Source of the DNA: Mucilaginibacter sp. SMC90
GTDB taxonomy: Bacteria > Bacteroidota > Bacteroidia > Sphingobacteriales > Sphingobacteriaceae
DNA: 64,000 nt
Direction of reading: 5' to 3'
Assembly (NCBI RefSeq): GCF_022811725.1
Contig: NZ_CP094527.1
Coordinates: 4,154,001 to 4,218,000 of the forward strand
A program made the translations under genes and the position numbers. The notes beneath the pieces were generated by a model, which searched no databases, had not been told where the DNA came from, and worked only from the letters and a program-made list of their open reading frames with translations. Shown here in pieces: positions 34,097 through 42,741 of this stretch; the first letter of the stretch is position 1, and each line of letters starts with the position of its first letter.

Positions 34097-35878
34097 ATGA
34101 GCCATACATTTCATATCCCGGTATTAGGATTAGGATATTCTGTTGATACCCCATTAAAAGTTGCGCGTTACGGCATCTCGTCGGTTATTTCGATAGTAGA
34201 TGACGAACTGATAGAAAGAATGCGGGAGTATCATACATTAAGCAACAATGAACCATTTGCGCCGATAGCTAAATCAGCTCCCGATGCCCGTGCAAAACGG
34301 ATCACCACATACCTTAACCTGGTTAATGAGTTGGTAAGCCGGCAATTCGATCAACTAAGAAATGAACCATTTGAACCCGATACCGACATCACCCGGTACT
34401 TTGAACTTTTGCCCGATTCATCGCAGCTTAAACAAGGTTATGAACTGATGCTGGATTATCCCGACAACGAGCGCAAGCAGATCTTTCAAAATATCCTGCG
34501 TAAAAAGATGAGCATCGGTGTTATCGACGTAAACATTATGTCGAAGGTAGATAAGATGAATTTTGATGCCGGTGGGAACTATCTTGGTGATGAAAATACC
34601 GATGCGCTCGCTGCCCTGCGTGGCTTTGTTAACAGTTCGTTGCATTCATCAATCATACTATCGGCAGGGATGAACCCGAGGTTATATAGCTACCTGGAAA
34701 CTTTTAATGAGTTTTTAGCAGATAGCGATGGTCATTTTAGCAAGCAGATCACCCTTAAGGTAAGCGATTTTCGCTCGGCATTTATACAGGCTAAATTCCT
34801 GGCAAAAAAAGGATTGTGGGTGTCAGAATTCAGGGTTGAATCAGGATTAAACTGTGGCGGGCATGCCTTTGCCACCGAAGGCTTTTTACTTGGGCCAATA
34901 CTGGAAGAGTTTAAGGAAAAACGGGCCGAAATGACTACTGAGCTTTTTCAATTATACACGACTGCTTTAGCAACTAAAAATATTGCCTGTACTACTGTGC
35001 CTAAACAACGTTTAACCGTACAAGGCGGCATCGGCACAGCCGAAGAAAATAACTTTTTGATGGAACATTACCAGCTTGATGCCACCGGCTGGGGAAGCCC
35101 GTTCTTATTAGTTCCGGAGACTACTAATGTTGACGAGCAGACGCTGATGCAGCTTGCAGATGCCACAACCGAAGATTTTTATGTAAGCGGTGCTTCGCCA
35201 TTGGGGATCTTGTTTAATAATTTCAGGCCTAACAGCATGGAACAGCTACGATTAAAACGCCTGCAAATGAACCGGCCCGGCAGCCCATGCACCAAGAAAT
35301 ATTTAGTTACCAATACTGAATTTACGGAACAGCCTATCTGCACTGCATCAAGGGAATATCAAAACTTAAAGATCAAACAACTACAATCGCTTAACCTGCC
35401 ACAGGATGAATTGCAACAGCAGGTTGATGCGGTAACCGAAAAAATTTGCCTTTGTGAGGGCTTATGTACATCGGCCTATATCAAATACGAGATCCTTAAA
35501 CCAAAGGAAACTCCTGCCGTAGCCGTATGCCCCGGCCCTAACCTGGCCTACTTTAACAGGCTATATACGCTGGATGAAATGGTAAAGCATATTTATGGCA
35601 AGCTTGACCTGCTGGAGAAAGTAAAGCGGCCTCATATGTTCATCAAAGAACTTGACCTTTACATTGAATACTTACAAACCGACATCAAATCGCATTTAAT
35701 AAACCTTACGGATAAGAAAAAGAAACAGCTGGATAAGTTTAAAGCCCAACTACAGGAAGGCATCGGTTATTACAAACAGCTGTTTTATAAGTCTGCAGCT
35801 GCGTTAAACTTTAATATGGATTGGCTTAAAGAATTAAGCGCGTTTGAAGAAGCTTTAGATCACCTACTAATTCCTTAA
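34097..35878 (+). CDS. Cysteine-rich nitronate-monooxygenase-like flavoprotein of unknown role
   Basis: Large (593-residue) soluble protein that I place tentatively in the FMN-dependent TIM-barrel group of nitronate monooxygenase/FabK. The N-terminus IPVLGLGYSVDTPLKVARYG resembles their first strand. CGGHAF (253-258), VQGGIGTAEE (308-317) and GWGSPFLLVPE (331-341) follow their GGH, GGI and G-x-x-FL phosphate-binding order. The C-terminal third is not part of known NMO enzymes: it carries Cys398, Cys415, Cys451, Cys453, Cys457 and Cys478, a possible iron-sulphur site (CLCEGLC), then a helical end. The promoter box places it in the low-oxygen regulon, divergent from ccoI. Substrate unknown. Confidence 0.55.
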   Translation: MSHTFHIPVLGLGYSVDTPLKVARYGISSVISIVDDELIERMREYHTLSNNEPFAPIAKSAPDARAKRITTYLNLVNELVSRQFDQLRNEPFEPDTDITRYFELLPDSSQLKQGYELMLDYPDNERKQIFQNILRKKMSIGVIDVNIMSKVDKMNFDAGGNYLGDENTDALAALRGFVNSSLHSSIILSAGMNPRLYSYLETFNEFLADSDGHFSKQITLKVSDFRSAFIQAKFLAKKGLWVSEFRVESGLNCGGHAFATEGFLLGPILEEFKEKRAEMTTELFQLYTTALATKNIACTTVPKQRLTVQGGIGTAEENNFLMEHYQLDATGWGSPFLLVPETTNVDEQTLMQLADATTEDFYVSGASPLGILFNNFRPNSMEQLRLKRLQMNRPGSPCTKKYLVTNTEFTEQPICTASREYQNLKIKQLQSLNLPQDELQQQVDAVTEKICLCEGLCTSAYIKYEILKPKETPAVAVCPGPNLAYFNRLYTLDEMVKHIYGKLDLLEKVKRPHMFIKELDLYIEYLQTDIKSHLINLTDKKKKQLDKFKAQLQEGIGYYKQLFYKSAAALNFNMDWLKELSAFEEALDHLLIP

Positions 35879-35915
35879 AACACCACTCTTTCGCACAATA
35901 GCTACACAACGATAA

Positions 35916-35956
35916 ATAATGAACAATTCCCGCCTGATGTGGGAATTGTTCATTAT
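35916..35956. terminator. Bidirectional terminator hairpin
   Basis: A perfect 16-bp stem (35916-35931 with 35941-35956) with a 9-nt loop lies between the convergent cysteine-rich flavoprotein gene and the membrane-protein gene. The outer arms are A/T-rich, but there is no long T run. Confidence 0.7.
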
Positions 35957-36001
35957 CAATGCTATAGAGCCAGCTCCTAAATGACCAAGGTCGTTCTTCA
36001 A

Positions 36002-37054
36002 TTAAACCCCGATATCTTTCTTAAATATCTCTTTTCCGGTGTCATCTGCAATAAGCAGTGTAAAGACTGTAAGCGCAGCCTGATCAGCAGGAACGGTGAA
36101 CGTAAAGTGGATTATTTTATCAGCAATTACAATATCGCCGGCTGCCAGCACCTGCTTGTTTATGCTGATGATCAATTTCGTTTTATCAAGATTTTCGCCG
36201 GTTATTATGAAGTTATTGGGATTTGTAACGTTGATTTTTTCGGGTTTAACAGAGGTCACAGATACTTTTACATCTGGTTTGATCTTGTCAGGCCTGTTAT
36301 CCTTGGCGCTAAATAAAGTCCCGAAAACTTCTTTAAGCTTCTCGGTAGCAACATCTGTAAATAAGCCAACAAAAGCCGAGATGGACATCACGCCGTAAAT
36401 ATTTAAGTTACTGCCGGGGTCGGAAGAATTAAGAAAGCCGGCTCTGAATGCAAAATACATTATCATTGCGAGCGCGGCAGCCGTAAATGGCTTAACAAAG
36501 TACCATAAAACCCAACTACTTTTAAATTGCCCCGAACCAATAAAGGTGGTGAATGAAGTGGTGATGTGGATCATGTTGCCTAAAAAGCCTGCCGCCGCTA
36601 CTAATATCAATATAATGGTATTAAATTCGATAGTATCATTAATATCGATTTTTGCTTTTTCGCATTTTTGTTTTTTCAGGGAGTCGGCTTTTTGAAGAAA
36701 CAATTTTAAGGTTGCAACTTTGACTTTATCTGAGTCTTTATTTGTTGTATCTTTTTTAAAAACTACTTTATCGGCAGTTTTTTTTATTAATTCTTCGTAC
36801 GATGAAGATTTACTTTGGCAACTATCCAACAAGGTAATGTTAAATGCCTTATACAGGTACCGTGCGGGTTTCCCTGCCACTGGCAACCTATCGGGCCAGA
36901 ACGCGATAACGGTTGTTACCGCTGCTATTATAAATACAATAAGTAAAACACCGGCAGTAATTTTTCCGCCAGTTGAAATTTCATTGGCAACAACAGGTTC
37001 ATTTGATGTTGCTCCGGGTTCGTTTGCGTTTGACGGCACAGATGCGTTGTCCAT
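36002..37054 (-). CDS. Uncharacterised membrane protein with a C-terminal IPT/TIG-like domain
   Basis: I do not recognise a family for the whole protein. It is 350 residues: a Ser/Asn-rich N-terminus, a helix at about 31-52, and a Lys-rich extramembrane loop with two Cys. Two or three helices follow between about 145 and 235 (IILILVAAAGFLGNMIHI, AALAMIMYFAFRAGF, then ISAFVGLFTDVATEKLKEVFGTLF). The C-terminal domain from about 265 (VTSVKPEKINVTNPNNFIITG) has the strand pattern of IPT/TIG or bacterial Ig-like modules. It stands alone between a terminator and a 240-bp gap, so context gives no function. Confidence 0.6.
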   Translation of the reverse strand: MDNASVPSNANEPGATSNEPVVANEISTGGKITAGVLLIVFIIAAVTTVIAFWPDRLPVAGKPARYLYKAFNITLLDSCQSKSSSYEELIKKTADKVVFKKDTTNKDSDKVKVATLKLFLQKADSLKKQKCEKAKIDINDTIEFNTIILILVAAAGFLGNMIHITTSFTTFIGSGQFKSSWVLWYFVKPFTAAALAMIMYFAFRAGFLNSSDPGSNLNIYGVMSISAFVGLFTDVATEKLKEVFGTLFSAKDNRPDKIKPDVKVSVTSVKPEKINVTNPNNFIITGENLDKTKLIISINKQVLAAGDIVIADKIIHFTFTVPADQAALTVFTLLIADDTGKEIFKKDIGV

Positions 37055-37294
37055 AATAACTAAGGTTTAAGGTTAATAAAAAAAGGTGTCGAAAACCCGG
37101 CCTAAAGCGACATGAATTAAAGCGCTAAAATCAACCGTTTATTAAACTAAAATACCTTCAATCAATCATAAACGCAATACGTATTTTTACCCAATTATAA
37201 TAAGTATTTATACGTATTTTTTAACATCTGCGAAAATAAAAATACATACAGCGCAATAATAAAAATACAACTGGGAATTTGCCAAACCGGCGGA

Positions 37295-38578
37295 TCAATC
37301 GTTCAGGGCCTGATATACCATGGCCCTGAATTTATCCTGGATCTGATTGTGTGGAAAAGGCCAGTTTTGTACAAACAACAGGCAAACCAGGTGCTCTTTA
37401 GGATCAACCCAGTAAAGCGTTCCGTAAAAGCCTCCCCAGGCAAACGAACCCTCGCTGATACCAAGCTTGGCCGAACTGTTTTGCGAGGTTAAACCAAAGC
37501 CCAAACCAAATTTATCCTTATCAGCATTTATGTAAAGGTCGCCTATTTGATTAGTAGTCATCAGGTCGACAGTATGCCGGGCTAATAAGCGTTGTCCATT
37601 ATAGATACCGCCGTTAAGCATCATTTGCAAAAAAGTTGCGTAATCTTTTATGGTTGAACTTAAACCTGCTCCCCCTGCATAATAAGTACCATTAGCCTTT
37701 GGATAATTCACATCAAATGATGGAAAAGTTGATTTGCTCCAATTGGTGATATGCCCGTTTTTATCAAAAGTATAAGCAGCAACCAGGCGGTTTTGCTTTG
37801 CAGCCGGGATATAAAAATAAGTATCATTCATACCCAGCGGAGTAAAGATCCGCTCTCTGAAAAATTGATCGAGACTTTTGCCTGATACCTTTTCTACAAG
37901 ATAACCCAGCACATCAATATTCATCCCATATGTCCAGCGCTCACCGGGCTGGTGTAACAAGGGTAGTTTGCCAAGTTTGTTTATAGCATCAGCCAATAAG
38001 ATCTTATCGGCAACAAAGCCTGCCGGAATGCCCGCCTTAGCGTAGATTGCCTTCATTTTCGGCGAACCGATCTGTGCATATTCAATCCCCGAAGTATGGG
38101 TTAAAAGATCACGAATTGTTATTTCCCGTTTTGCTGGGACGGTGGTATACGTGCTATCCTTATCGTTAAACTGGTCAACTACCGTAGGATGTGCAAACGT
38201 GGGCAGATATTTGGAGATCGGGTCATCCAGTAAAAACTTCCCTTCTTCAAAAAGCATCATCACGGCAACACTGGTAATAGCTTTGGTTTGCGATGCTATG
38301 CGAAAGATCGCATCAGTGCTCATCTGTCGCTTTTGTTCATCATCGGCCAGGCCAAATGACTTGTTATAAACTATTTTACCATCGCGGGCTATGAAACCAA
38401 CCACACCCTTTACATACCCGGAATCGATATTTTGTTCGATCATTGCATCTATCCGTTTTAACCTTTCCTGCGAAAACTTTGCCGAAACTGGATCGGCAGT
38501 TTTTAAAACGGTGCCTTGTGCAAAAGCATTGGCAACAAATGCTATGAATAATAAAAAAATAAAGGCTCTTTTCATCAC
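37295..38578 (-). CDS. Secreted serine hydrolase, class C beta-lactamase fold
   Basis: Periplasmic or secreted esterase/peptidase-like enzyme. A signal peptide ends at NAFAQ (residues 1-21). The catalytic SxxK is in IASQTKAITS near residue 98. The YxN equivalent is YGMNIDVLGYLVE near residue 216, and a late HxG-like segment (GGFYGTLYWVDP) is present. The length of 427 residues fits the AmpC/EstB-like serine hydrolase group rather than a true beta-lactamase. It lies 37 bp downstream of the LacI-family gene on the same strand and may be controlled by it. Substrate unknown. Confidence 0.85.
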   Translation of the reverse strand: MMKRAFIFLLFIAFVANAFAQGTVLKTADPVSAKFSQERLKRIDAMIEQNIDSGYVKGVVGFIARDGKIVYNKSFGLADDEQKRQMSTDAIFRIASQTKAITSVAVMMLFEEGKFLLDDPISKYLPTFAHPTVVDQFNDKDSTYTTVPAKREITIRDLLTHTSGIEYAQIGSPKMKAIYAKAGIPAGFVADKILLADAINKLGKLPLLHQPGERWTYGMNIDVLGYLVEKVSGKSLDQFFRERIFTPLGMNDTYFYIPAAKQNRLVAAYTFDKNGHITNWSKSTFPSFDVNYPKANGTYYAGGAGLSSTIKDYATFLQMMLNGGIYNGQRLLARHTVDLMTTNQIGDLYINADKDKFGLGFGLTSQNSSAKLGISEGSFAWGGFYGTLYWVDPKEHLVCLLFVQNWPFPHNQIQDKFRAMVYQALND

Positions 38579-38615
38579 GCGAATTTGGGTTTATGGGTGA
38601 TGCAAAATAGTTATT

Positions 38616-39650
38616 TTAGTTTGATGAATCCCTGATAATTAATTCGGTAGCCAGTGTAATATGTTGGTTTTTTTCTTCTGGAGTTGAAGCATTAAGCCTT
38701 TCCATCAGCAACTTGATCACATTATCCGCAATTTCATCAATTGGCTGGGCTATAGCGGTAACTGCCGGGGTATACAACTCAAAAAGCTCATAATCATCAA
38801 ACGCTATTAAAGCAATATCTCCCGGTACGCTTTTGCCTGCTTTGCGAATAGCCTTCAAACCACATTTACCCAAATGGTTATTGGCAAACAGGATAGCGTC
38901 CACATCCTTATTGCTTTCCAGGAAATCAGTCATTAATTTCAGGAGAGCCTGATCGCTTGTATGAAAATCAACCTCGGTGATATTGGATTTGAGTTTGCTT
39001 TGGCGCATGGCTTTTTCATAACCCTCAAGCCTTTCAATCATTTGGGTTTGAATAGAGCTGTAGGTAATAAAAGCAATATTTTTATGTCCCTTATCTATAA
39101 GGTATTGTGTTGCGTTAAAGGTGCTGAATAAATTATCAACCACTACATAATCTGTAGCTACTTTCGGCAGGTAGCGGTCAAATAGCACTACAGGAAAACC
39201 ATCGCTAATAAGGTCGCCGATATCTTCCTCAATATTATCGGGAGGGGTAATAATATAGCCGTCAACATGCCTGTCGCGAAACATGGCTATCAGTTCCTGG
39301 GTTTTTTGGGTATCATTATCAGTACTGCTATAAATGATCTTGTAGCCGCTTTGATAAGCTAAATCTTCGATACGGCGGGCTATGGTAGCAAAAAAATGAT
39401 TGGAGATATCCTGTACCAGTAAGCCTATAATATTTGATTTCCCTGTCCGTAAACTTTTAGCCAACGAGTTAGGTTTGTAACCAACTTCTTTTACATATTT
39501 CAACACGCGCTTTACCAATTCATCACTAATCCGTTTTTCCTGTGCACGGCCGTTAAGGATAAATGATACGGTAGTTTTGGATATATTCAGGCTGTTAGCA
39601 ATGTCAACTATAGATAATTTTTTCTTCAAGGGTATAGTATTTAAAACCAA
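38616..39650 (-). CDS. LacI-family transcriptional regulator
   Basis: Sugar-responsive repressor/activator of 344 residues. The N-terminal helix-turn-helix (SIVDIANSLNISKTTVSFIL, residues about 13-32) is followed by the hinge segment YKPNSLAKSLRTGKSN. The periplasmic-binding-protein-like effector domain has IIGLLVQDISNHFFATIAR and PGDIALIAFDDYE near residue 270. It probably binds a carbohydrate effector, not identifiable here. An inverted repeat in its own leader may be an autoregulatory operator. Confidence 0.9.
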   Translation of the reverse strand: MVLNTIPLKKKLSIVDIANSLNISKTTVSFILNGRAQEKRISDELVKRVLKYVKEVGYKPNSLAKSLRTGKSNIIGLLVQDISNHFFATIARRIEDLAYQSGYKIIYSSTDNDTQKTQELIAMFRDRHVDGYIITPPDNIEEDIGDLISDGFPVVLFDRYLPKVATDYVVVDNLFSTFNATQYLIDKGHKNIAFITYSSIQTQMIERLEGYEKAMRQSKLKSNITEVDFHTSDQALLKLMTDFLESNKDVDAILFANNHLGKCGLKAIRKAGKSVPGDIALIAFDDYELFELYTPAVTAIAQPIDEIADNVIKLLMERLNASTPEEKNQHITLATELIIRDSSN

Positions 39651-39672
39651 ATATATAATATAAATGGTAATG

Positions 39673-39686
39673 CTAAACAGGTTTAG
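39673..39686 (-). promoter_or_regulatory. Candidate LacI-type operator in the regulator leader
   Basis: CTAAAC-AG-GTTTAG is a perfect 6-bp inverted repeat with a 2-bp centre, 23 bp upstream of the LacI gene start. Its AAAC/GTTT half-sites resemble those of the palindrome before the GH35 gene, but the spacing differs. Confidence 0.4.
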
Positions 39687-39761
39687 TAGATAATAAATGG
39701 TATATATTGCTTATTAATTTATTGATTGCAGAACAAGCTCGCGAAAGATAACTCTGCTAAC

Positions 39762-39792
39762 AAAAAAAGATCGCCCATAACAGGCGACCTTT
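39762..39792 (-). terminator. Terminator of the Gly/Asn/Trp-rich protein gene
   Basis: On the minus strand AAAGGTCGCC pairs with GGCGATCTTT around a 7-nt loop, with one G-U pair, and runs into seven T residues. It starts about 26 bp after the stop codon. Confidence 0.75.
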
Positions 39793-39818
39793 CAGTTAAT
39801 ATATAGGGAGTTAGAATA

Positions 39819-40628
39819 TTAAAATCTGCGCATGCCGCGACCTGAGTTTCCATTTTGAGTAAAACGTTCACCACCATTGCCCCTGTCATGACCGCCGCCA
39901 TTTGATGGTCGGCCGCCCCAGTTGCCATGATTGTCGCGGCCACCGTTATTATCATGATTCCCGTTGTTAGGCTGCTGGCCATTACCCCAGCCACCATGGT
40001 TATCATGGTTACCGTTATTGGGTTGGCTACCATTACTCCAGTTGCCGCGGTTATCACGATTACCGTTGCCCCAGCCGCGATTATCTCTGCCATTACCCCA
40101 ATTACCGCGGTTATCATATGGATTAAGCCTTCTGCCCCAGCTACCACGATCACCACCCCAGCCAGGACGATAAGCATAACCATTTGCAGGTCTTCTGTCA
40201 AAACGGTGCCCCCAGTTACCGCGGTCGCCCATGTAACCGCCCCATCTTTGCCTATAGAAATCATGGTGCATAAACGGACGAGGAGCCCTCACTTCATAAC
40301 GTACAGCGGTACGCCAGTTATAGTCCCGGTAAGCACCGGGTAGATAAGCACAGCTTACCCAGCGGCTGCCATCATTGTAATAGTAGCATCCCGCTCCTAC
40401 ATTATAGTAAGCTTCAACTTCGGGTAAATAGTAGTAATCATCGTCGTCGCTAACATTTACGTTATCGTCATAAACAGGCTGTTCTTCAACCACCGGCGGC
40501 GGCGGGGCAGGTACATAAACCCGGTGAGCAGGGATATTGATACCAAATTGTATAGATACCTGGGCGTTGGCTTTGCTGATAAATAAGCTTCCGGCTGCTA
40601 TTACTGATAATATGGCTAACTTTTTCAT
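39819..40628 (-). CDS. Secreted Gly/Asn/Arg/Trp-rich repeat protein
   Basis: Exported protein of 269 residues. A signal peptide ends at ANAQ (residue 23). A Pro/Val stretch (VPAPPPPVVEE) and an acidic Asp/Tyr segment (DDDDYYYLP) follow. The middle (YNVGAGCYYYNDGSRWVSCAYLPG) resembles the small YXWGXW-type surface proteins. From about residue 130 to the end it is a degenerate repeat of GNWG, NRG and NNGNHDN units, highly basic and glycine-rich, so intrinsically disordered. No enzymatic function is visible; an envelope or matrix role is plausible. Low complexity leaves a long open frame in another register here, which I treat as artefact. Confidence 0.75.
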   Translation of the reverse strand: MKKLAILSVIAAGSLFISKANAQVSIQFGINIPAHRVYVPAPPPPVVEEQPVYDDNVNVSDDDDYYYLPEVEAYYNVGAGCYYYNDGSRWVSCAYLPGAYRDYNWRTAVRYEVRAPRPFMHHDFYRQRWGGYMGDRGNWGHRFDRRPANGYAYRPGWGGDRGSWGRRLNPYDNRGNWGNGRDNRGWGNGNRDNRGNWSNGSQPNNGNHDNHGGWGNGQQPNNGNHDNNGGRDNHGNWGGRPSNGGGHDRGNGGERFTQNGNSGRGMRRF

Positions 40629-40728
40629 GATTGTAAATTTTATATAGTTAGGACGACATCTATCAGCAATGGTTTAACCAAACACAGCATTATATGTTAT
40701 AACATTAGTTAATCAATACAATATTCTA

Positions 40729-40798
40729 CCAAATTTTATTTAACCAAATTTTATTTCAAACCACCATCACAACAATCTATTGCGGCCAAATTTTATTT
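40729..40798. repeat. Three direct copies of a 13-bp AT-rich repeat
   Basis: CCAAATTTTATTT occurs at 40729-40741, 40744-40756 and 40786-40798, between two divergent genes. On the minus strand each copy ends in AAAATTTGG, close to a -7 element with one extra base, so the copies may be duplicated promoter or binding sites of the secreted-protein gene. Confidence 0.6.
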
Positions 40799-40903
40799 AC
40801 TGATGGTACTCACATAAAAAACAGCAGTGTCACTTTAATACTACAATATGAATTTTAAGATTATCGGTATATTTACTTAATTTGAAAACCATTAATCTTT
40901 ACC

Positions 40904-42211
40904 ATGAAAAACCGCAAATTATTACACTCCATACTGCCTGCAGTAGCTATAGGAGGCTTTATGTTTTTTACCGCCTGTAAAAGTAACAACGATTCAAAGA
41001 AAACTGCCGACAGCACCTCTACCCCTGCTTCGACAACAGAAAACGCGGGCCTAAAAACACCAGAGGGTTTTAGCGCCAGTATTATTGCCGAAAAACTTGG
41101 AGGAACCCGCCACATTGCCATCACTCCGCAAGGCGATATTTATGTAAAGCTTACCAACGTTAAAAACAGCAAGGGCATATTAATGCTGCATGAAGAAGGC
41201 GGTAAAGCTTCAGTTAAAAACAGTTTTGGCGCTTATAGCGGTACGGGGATGTCCATCAAAAATGGTTACCTGTATGCTTCATCTGATGAAGAGGTTTTCC
41301 GTTATAAACTAAATGACAAAAGCGAGGTGATCAATCCTGATCAGCCCGAAAAAATTGTAACAGGTTTGATCAGTCGTCATGAGCACGAAGCAAAAGCAAT
41401 AACACTTGATAACGATGGCAACCTCTACGTTAATATAGGTGCATACTCCAATGCCTGCCAGGTTGAAGACCGTAAAAAAGGCTCTCCTGGTCAAAAAGGC
41501 TGCCCTATCCTCGATTCCGCAGGTGGTATCTGGCAGTTTAAAGCCGATAAGCTCAACCAGCATTATGGCGATGGCGTACGCTATGCCACCGGCCTCCGTA
41601 ACGTTGTAGGTATCACCTGGAACCAGCAAAACAACCAGCTTTTTGTAATGCAGCATGGCCGCGATCAGCTTTATGAATTTTATCCTCAATATTTTACGGC
41701 CAAACAATCGTCAATTTTACCGGCAGAATGTATGTACGCCCTTAAAAAAGGTGACAACGCAGGCTGGCCCTATATGTATTATGACCAGGAACAGCACAAA
41801 AAAATGCTGATGCCGGAATATGGCGGCGATGGCAAAATTGAAGGCGGAAAAGATGCTATCGATCCGGCCGCTGCTTATCCAGGCCACCTTGCTCCTAACG
41901 GTTTGTTATTTTACACAGGTGATCAGTTTCCGGCTAAATATAAAAATGGTGCCTTTATAGCTTTCCACGGCTCATGGAACCGCGCACCTGAACCTCAGGC
42001 TGGTTATTTCGTGGTATTTCAGCCATTTAAAGATGGTAAGCCCGATGGCCAGTGGGAAGTTTTTGCTGATGGATTTTCAGGTTCAACAGCTAATACTGCT
42101 TCAGGTGCCGCAGCCCACCGTCCATGCGGTTTAGCGCAAAGCCCTGATGGCTCACTTTATGTTACCGATGATGTGGCGGGAAACATTTACAAAATCACCT
42201 ATAAAAAATAA
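40904..42211 (+). CDS. Sorbosone/aldose-dehydrogenase-like beta-propeller lipoprotein
   Basis: Periplasmic lipoprotein (lipobox FFTAC, Cys25) with the six-bladed propeller of the soluble glucose/L-sorbosone dehydrogenase family, generally PQQ-linked. Motifs are HIAITPQGDIYVK, NLYVNIGAYSNAC, ATGLRNVVGITW, GDNAGWPYMYY, HLAPNGLLFYTG, FHGSWNR and HRPCGLAQSPDGSLYV. It is 435 residues. A cytochrome c gene follows 2 bp later, so electrons from sugar oxidation likely pass to that cytochrome. PQQ dependence and substrate are family inference. Confidence 0.85.
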   Translation: MKNRKLLHSILPAVAIGGFMFFTACKSNNDSKKTADSTSTPASTTENAGLKTPEGFSASIIAEKLGGTRHIAITPQGDIYVKLTNVKNSKGILMLHEEGGKASVKNSFGAYSGTGMSIKNGYLYASSDEEVFRYKLNDKSEVINPDQPEKIVTGLISRHEHEAKAITLDNDGNLYVNIGAYSNACQVEDRKKGSPGQKGCPILDSAGGIWQFKADKLNQHYGDGVRYATGLRNVVGITWNQQNNQLFVMQHGRDQLYEFYPQYFTAKQSSILPAECMYALKKGDNAGWPYMYYDQEQHKKMLMPEYGGDGKIEGGKDAIDPAAAYPGHLAPNGLLFYTGDQFPAKYKNGAFIAFHGSWNRAPEPQAGYFVVFQPFKDGKPDGQWEVFADGFSGSTANTASGAAAHRPCGLAQSPDGSLYVTDDVAGNIYKITYKK

Positions 42212-42213
42212 CA

Positions 42214-42666
42214 ATGGACTTAAAAAAAGCCCTTCTGTTATTATCCATAATCCTATTTACAAACATTGCCCTACAGGCACAAATAAAACATAAAAGACCG
42301 GCGGCCAGGAAAACTGCCGCCGGTTTAAAAGCATCTATAACCAGGGGACAAGCACTTTTTACCCAATATTGTGTAGCCTGCCACCAGGCAGATGGTTTGG
42401 GTGTACCCCACATGAACCCACCCCTGGTTAAAACCACTTATGTTTTAGGCGATAAGAATAAGCTTATCAAAATAGTGCTTAATGGTTTTGATGAAGACGT
42501 GGAGATAAACGGCGAAACTTACTCAAACACCATGGCAGCACATGATTTTATGCAAGATCAGGAAATAGCTGATGTATTAACCTTTGTACGTAACAGCTTT
42601 GGCAATAAAGCAAGTGCTGTTACCATAGCACAGGTAAAAGCTACAAGGGCTACTAATAAGAAGTAG
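42214..42666 (+). CDS. Periplasmic c-type cytochrome partner of the dehydrogenase
   Basis: Mono-haem cytochrome c of 150 residues. A signal peptide (1-22) ends at LQAQ. The haem motif is CVACH (residues 53-57), followed by QADGLGVPHMNPPLV. A Met in TYSNTMAAHDFM near residue 107 or 113 is the likely sixth ligand. The C-terminal helix EIADVLTFVRNSFGN is typical of class I cytochrome c. The 2-bp gap to the upstream dehydrogenase gene indicates translational coupling and a functional pair. Confidence 0.9.
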   Translation: MDLKKALLLLSIILFTNIALQAQIKHKRPAARKTAAGLKASITRGQALFTQYCVACHQADGLGVPHMNPPLVKTTYVLGDKNKLIKIVLNGFDEDVEINGETYSNTMAAHDFMQDQEIADVLTFVRNSFGNKASAVTIAQVKATRATNKK

Positions 42667-42695
42667 CCGATATATTCGGTATATGTCACTGAATC

Positions 42696-42728
42696 AGACT
42701 TACGAAGTTTTAAAAACTTCGTAAGTCT
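42696..42728. terminator. Bidirectional terminator between convergent genes
   Basis: Perfect 16-bp inverted repeat (42696-42711 with 42713-42728) whose centre is TTTTAAAAA. It separates the + strand cytochrome gene from the minus-strand STN-repeat protein gene. Confidence 0.8.
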
Positions 42729-42741
42729 TGAATAAAACCAA

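Noticed and set aside
35982..35993. TGACCAAGGTCG, a near match to the FixK-type box
   Set aside because: It lies between two convergent genes with no promoter on either side, and one half-site is broken; probably chance.
37295..38578. Antibiotic-resistance beta-lactamase
   Set aside because: The SxxK/YxN fold is present, but length, surroundings and missing class C details fit the broad serine hydrolase group; resistance cannot be claimed.
39719..40264. Long minus-strand open frame of 181 codons
   Set aside because: It overlaps the secreted Gly/Asn/Trp-rich protein in another frame. Its Ile/Thr/Met/Val/Ala repetitive composition follows from the repetitive DNA, and it has no gene-like features.
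40729..40798. CRISPR-like array
   Set aside because: Only three 13-bp copies with unequal, very short spacing and no cas genes.
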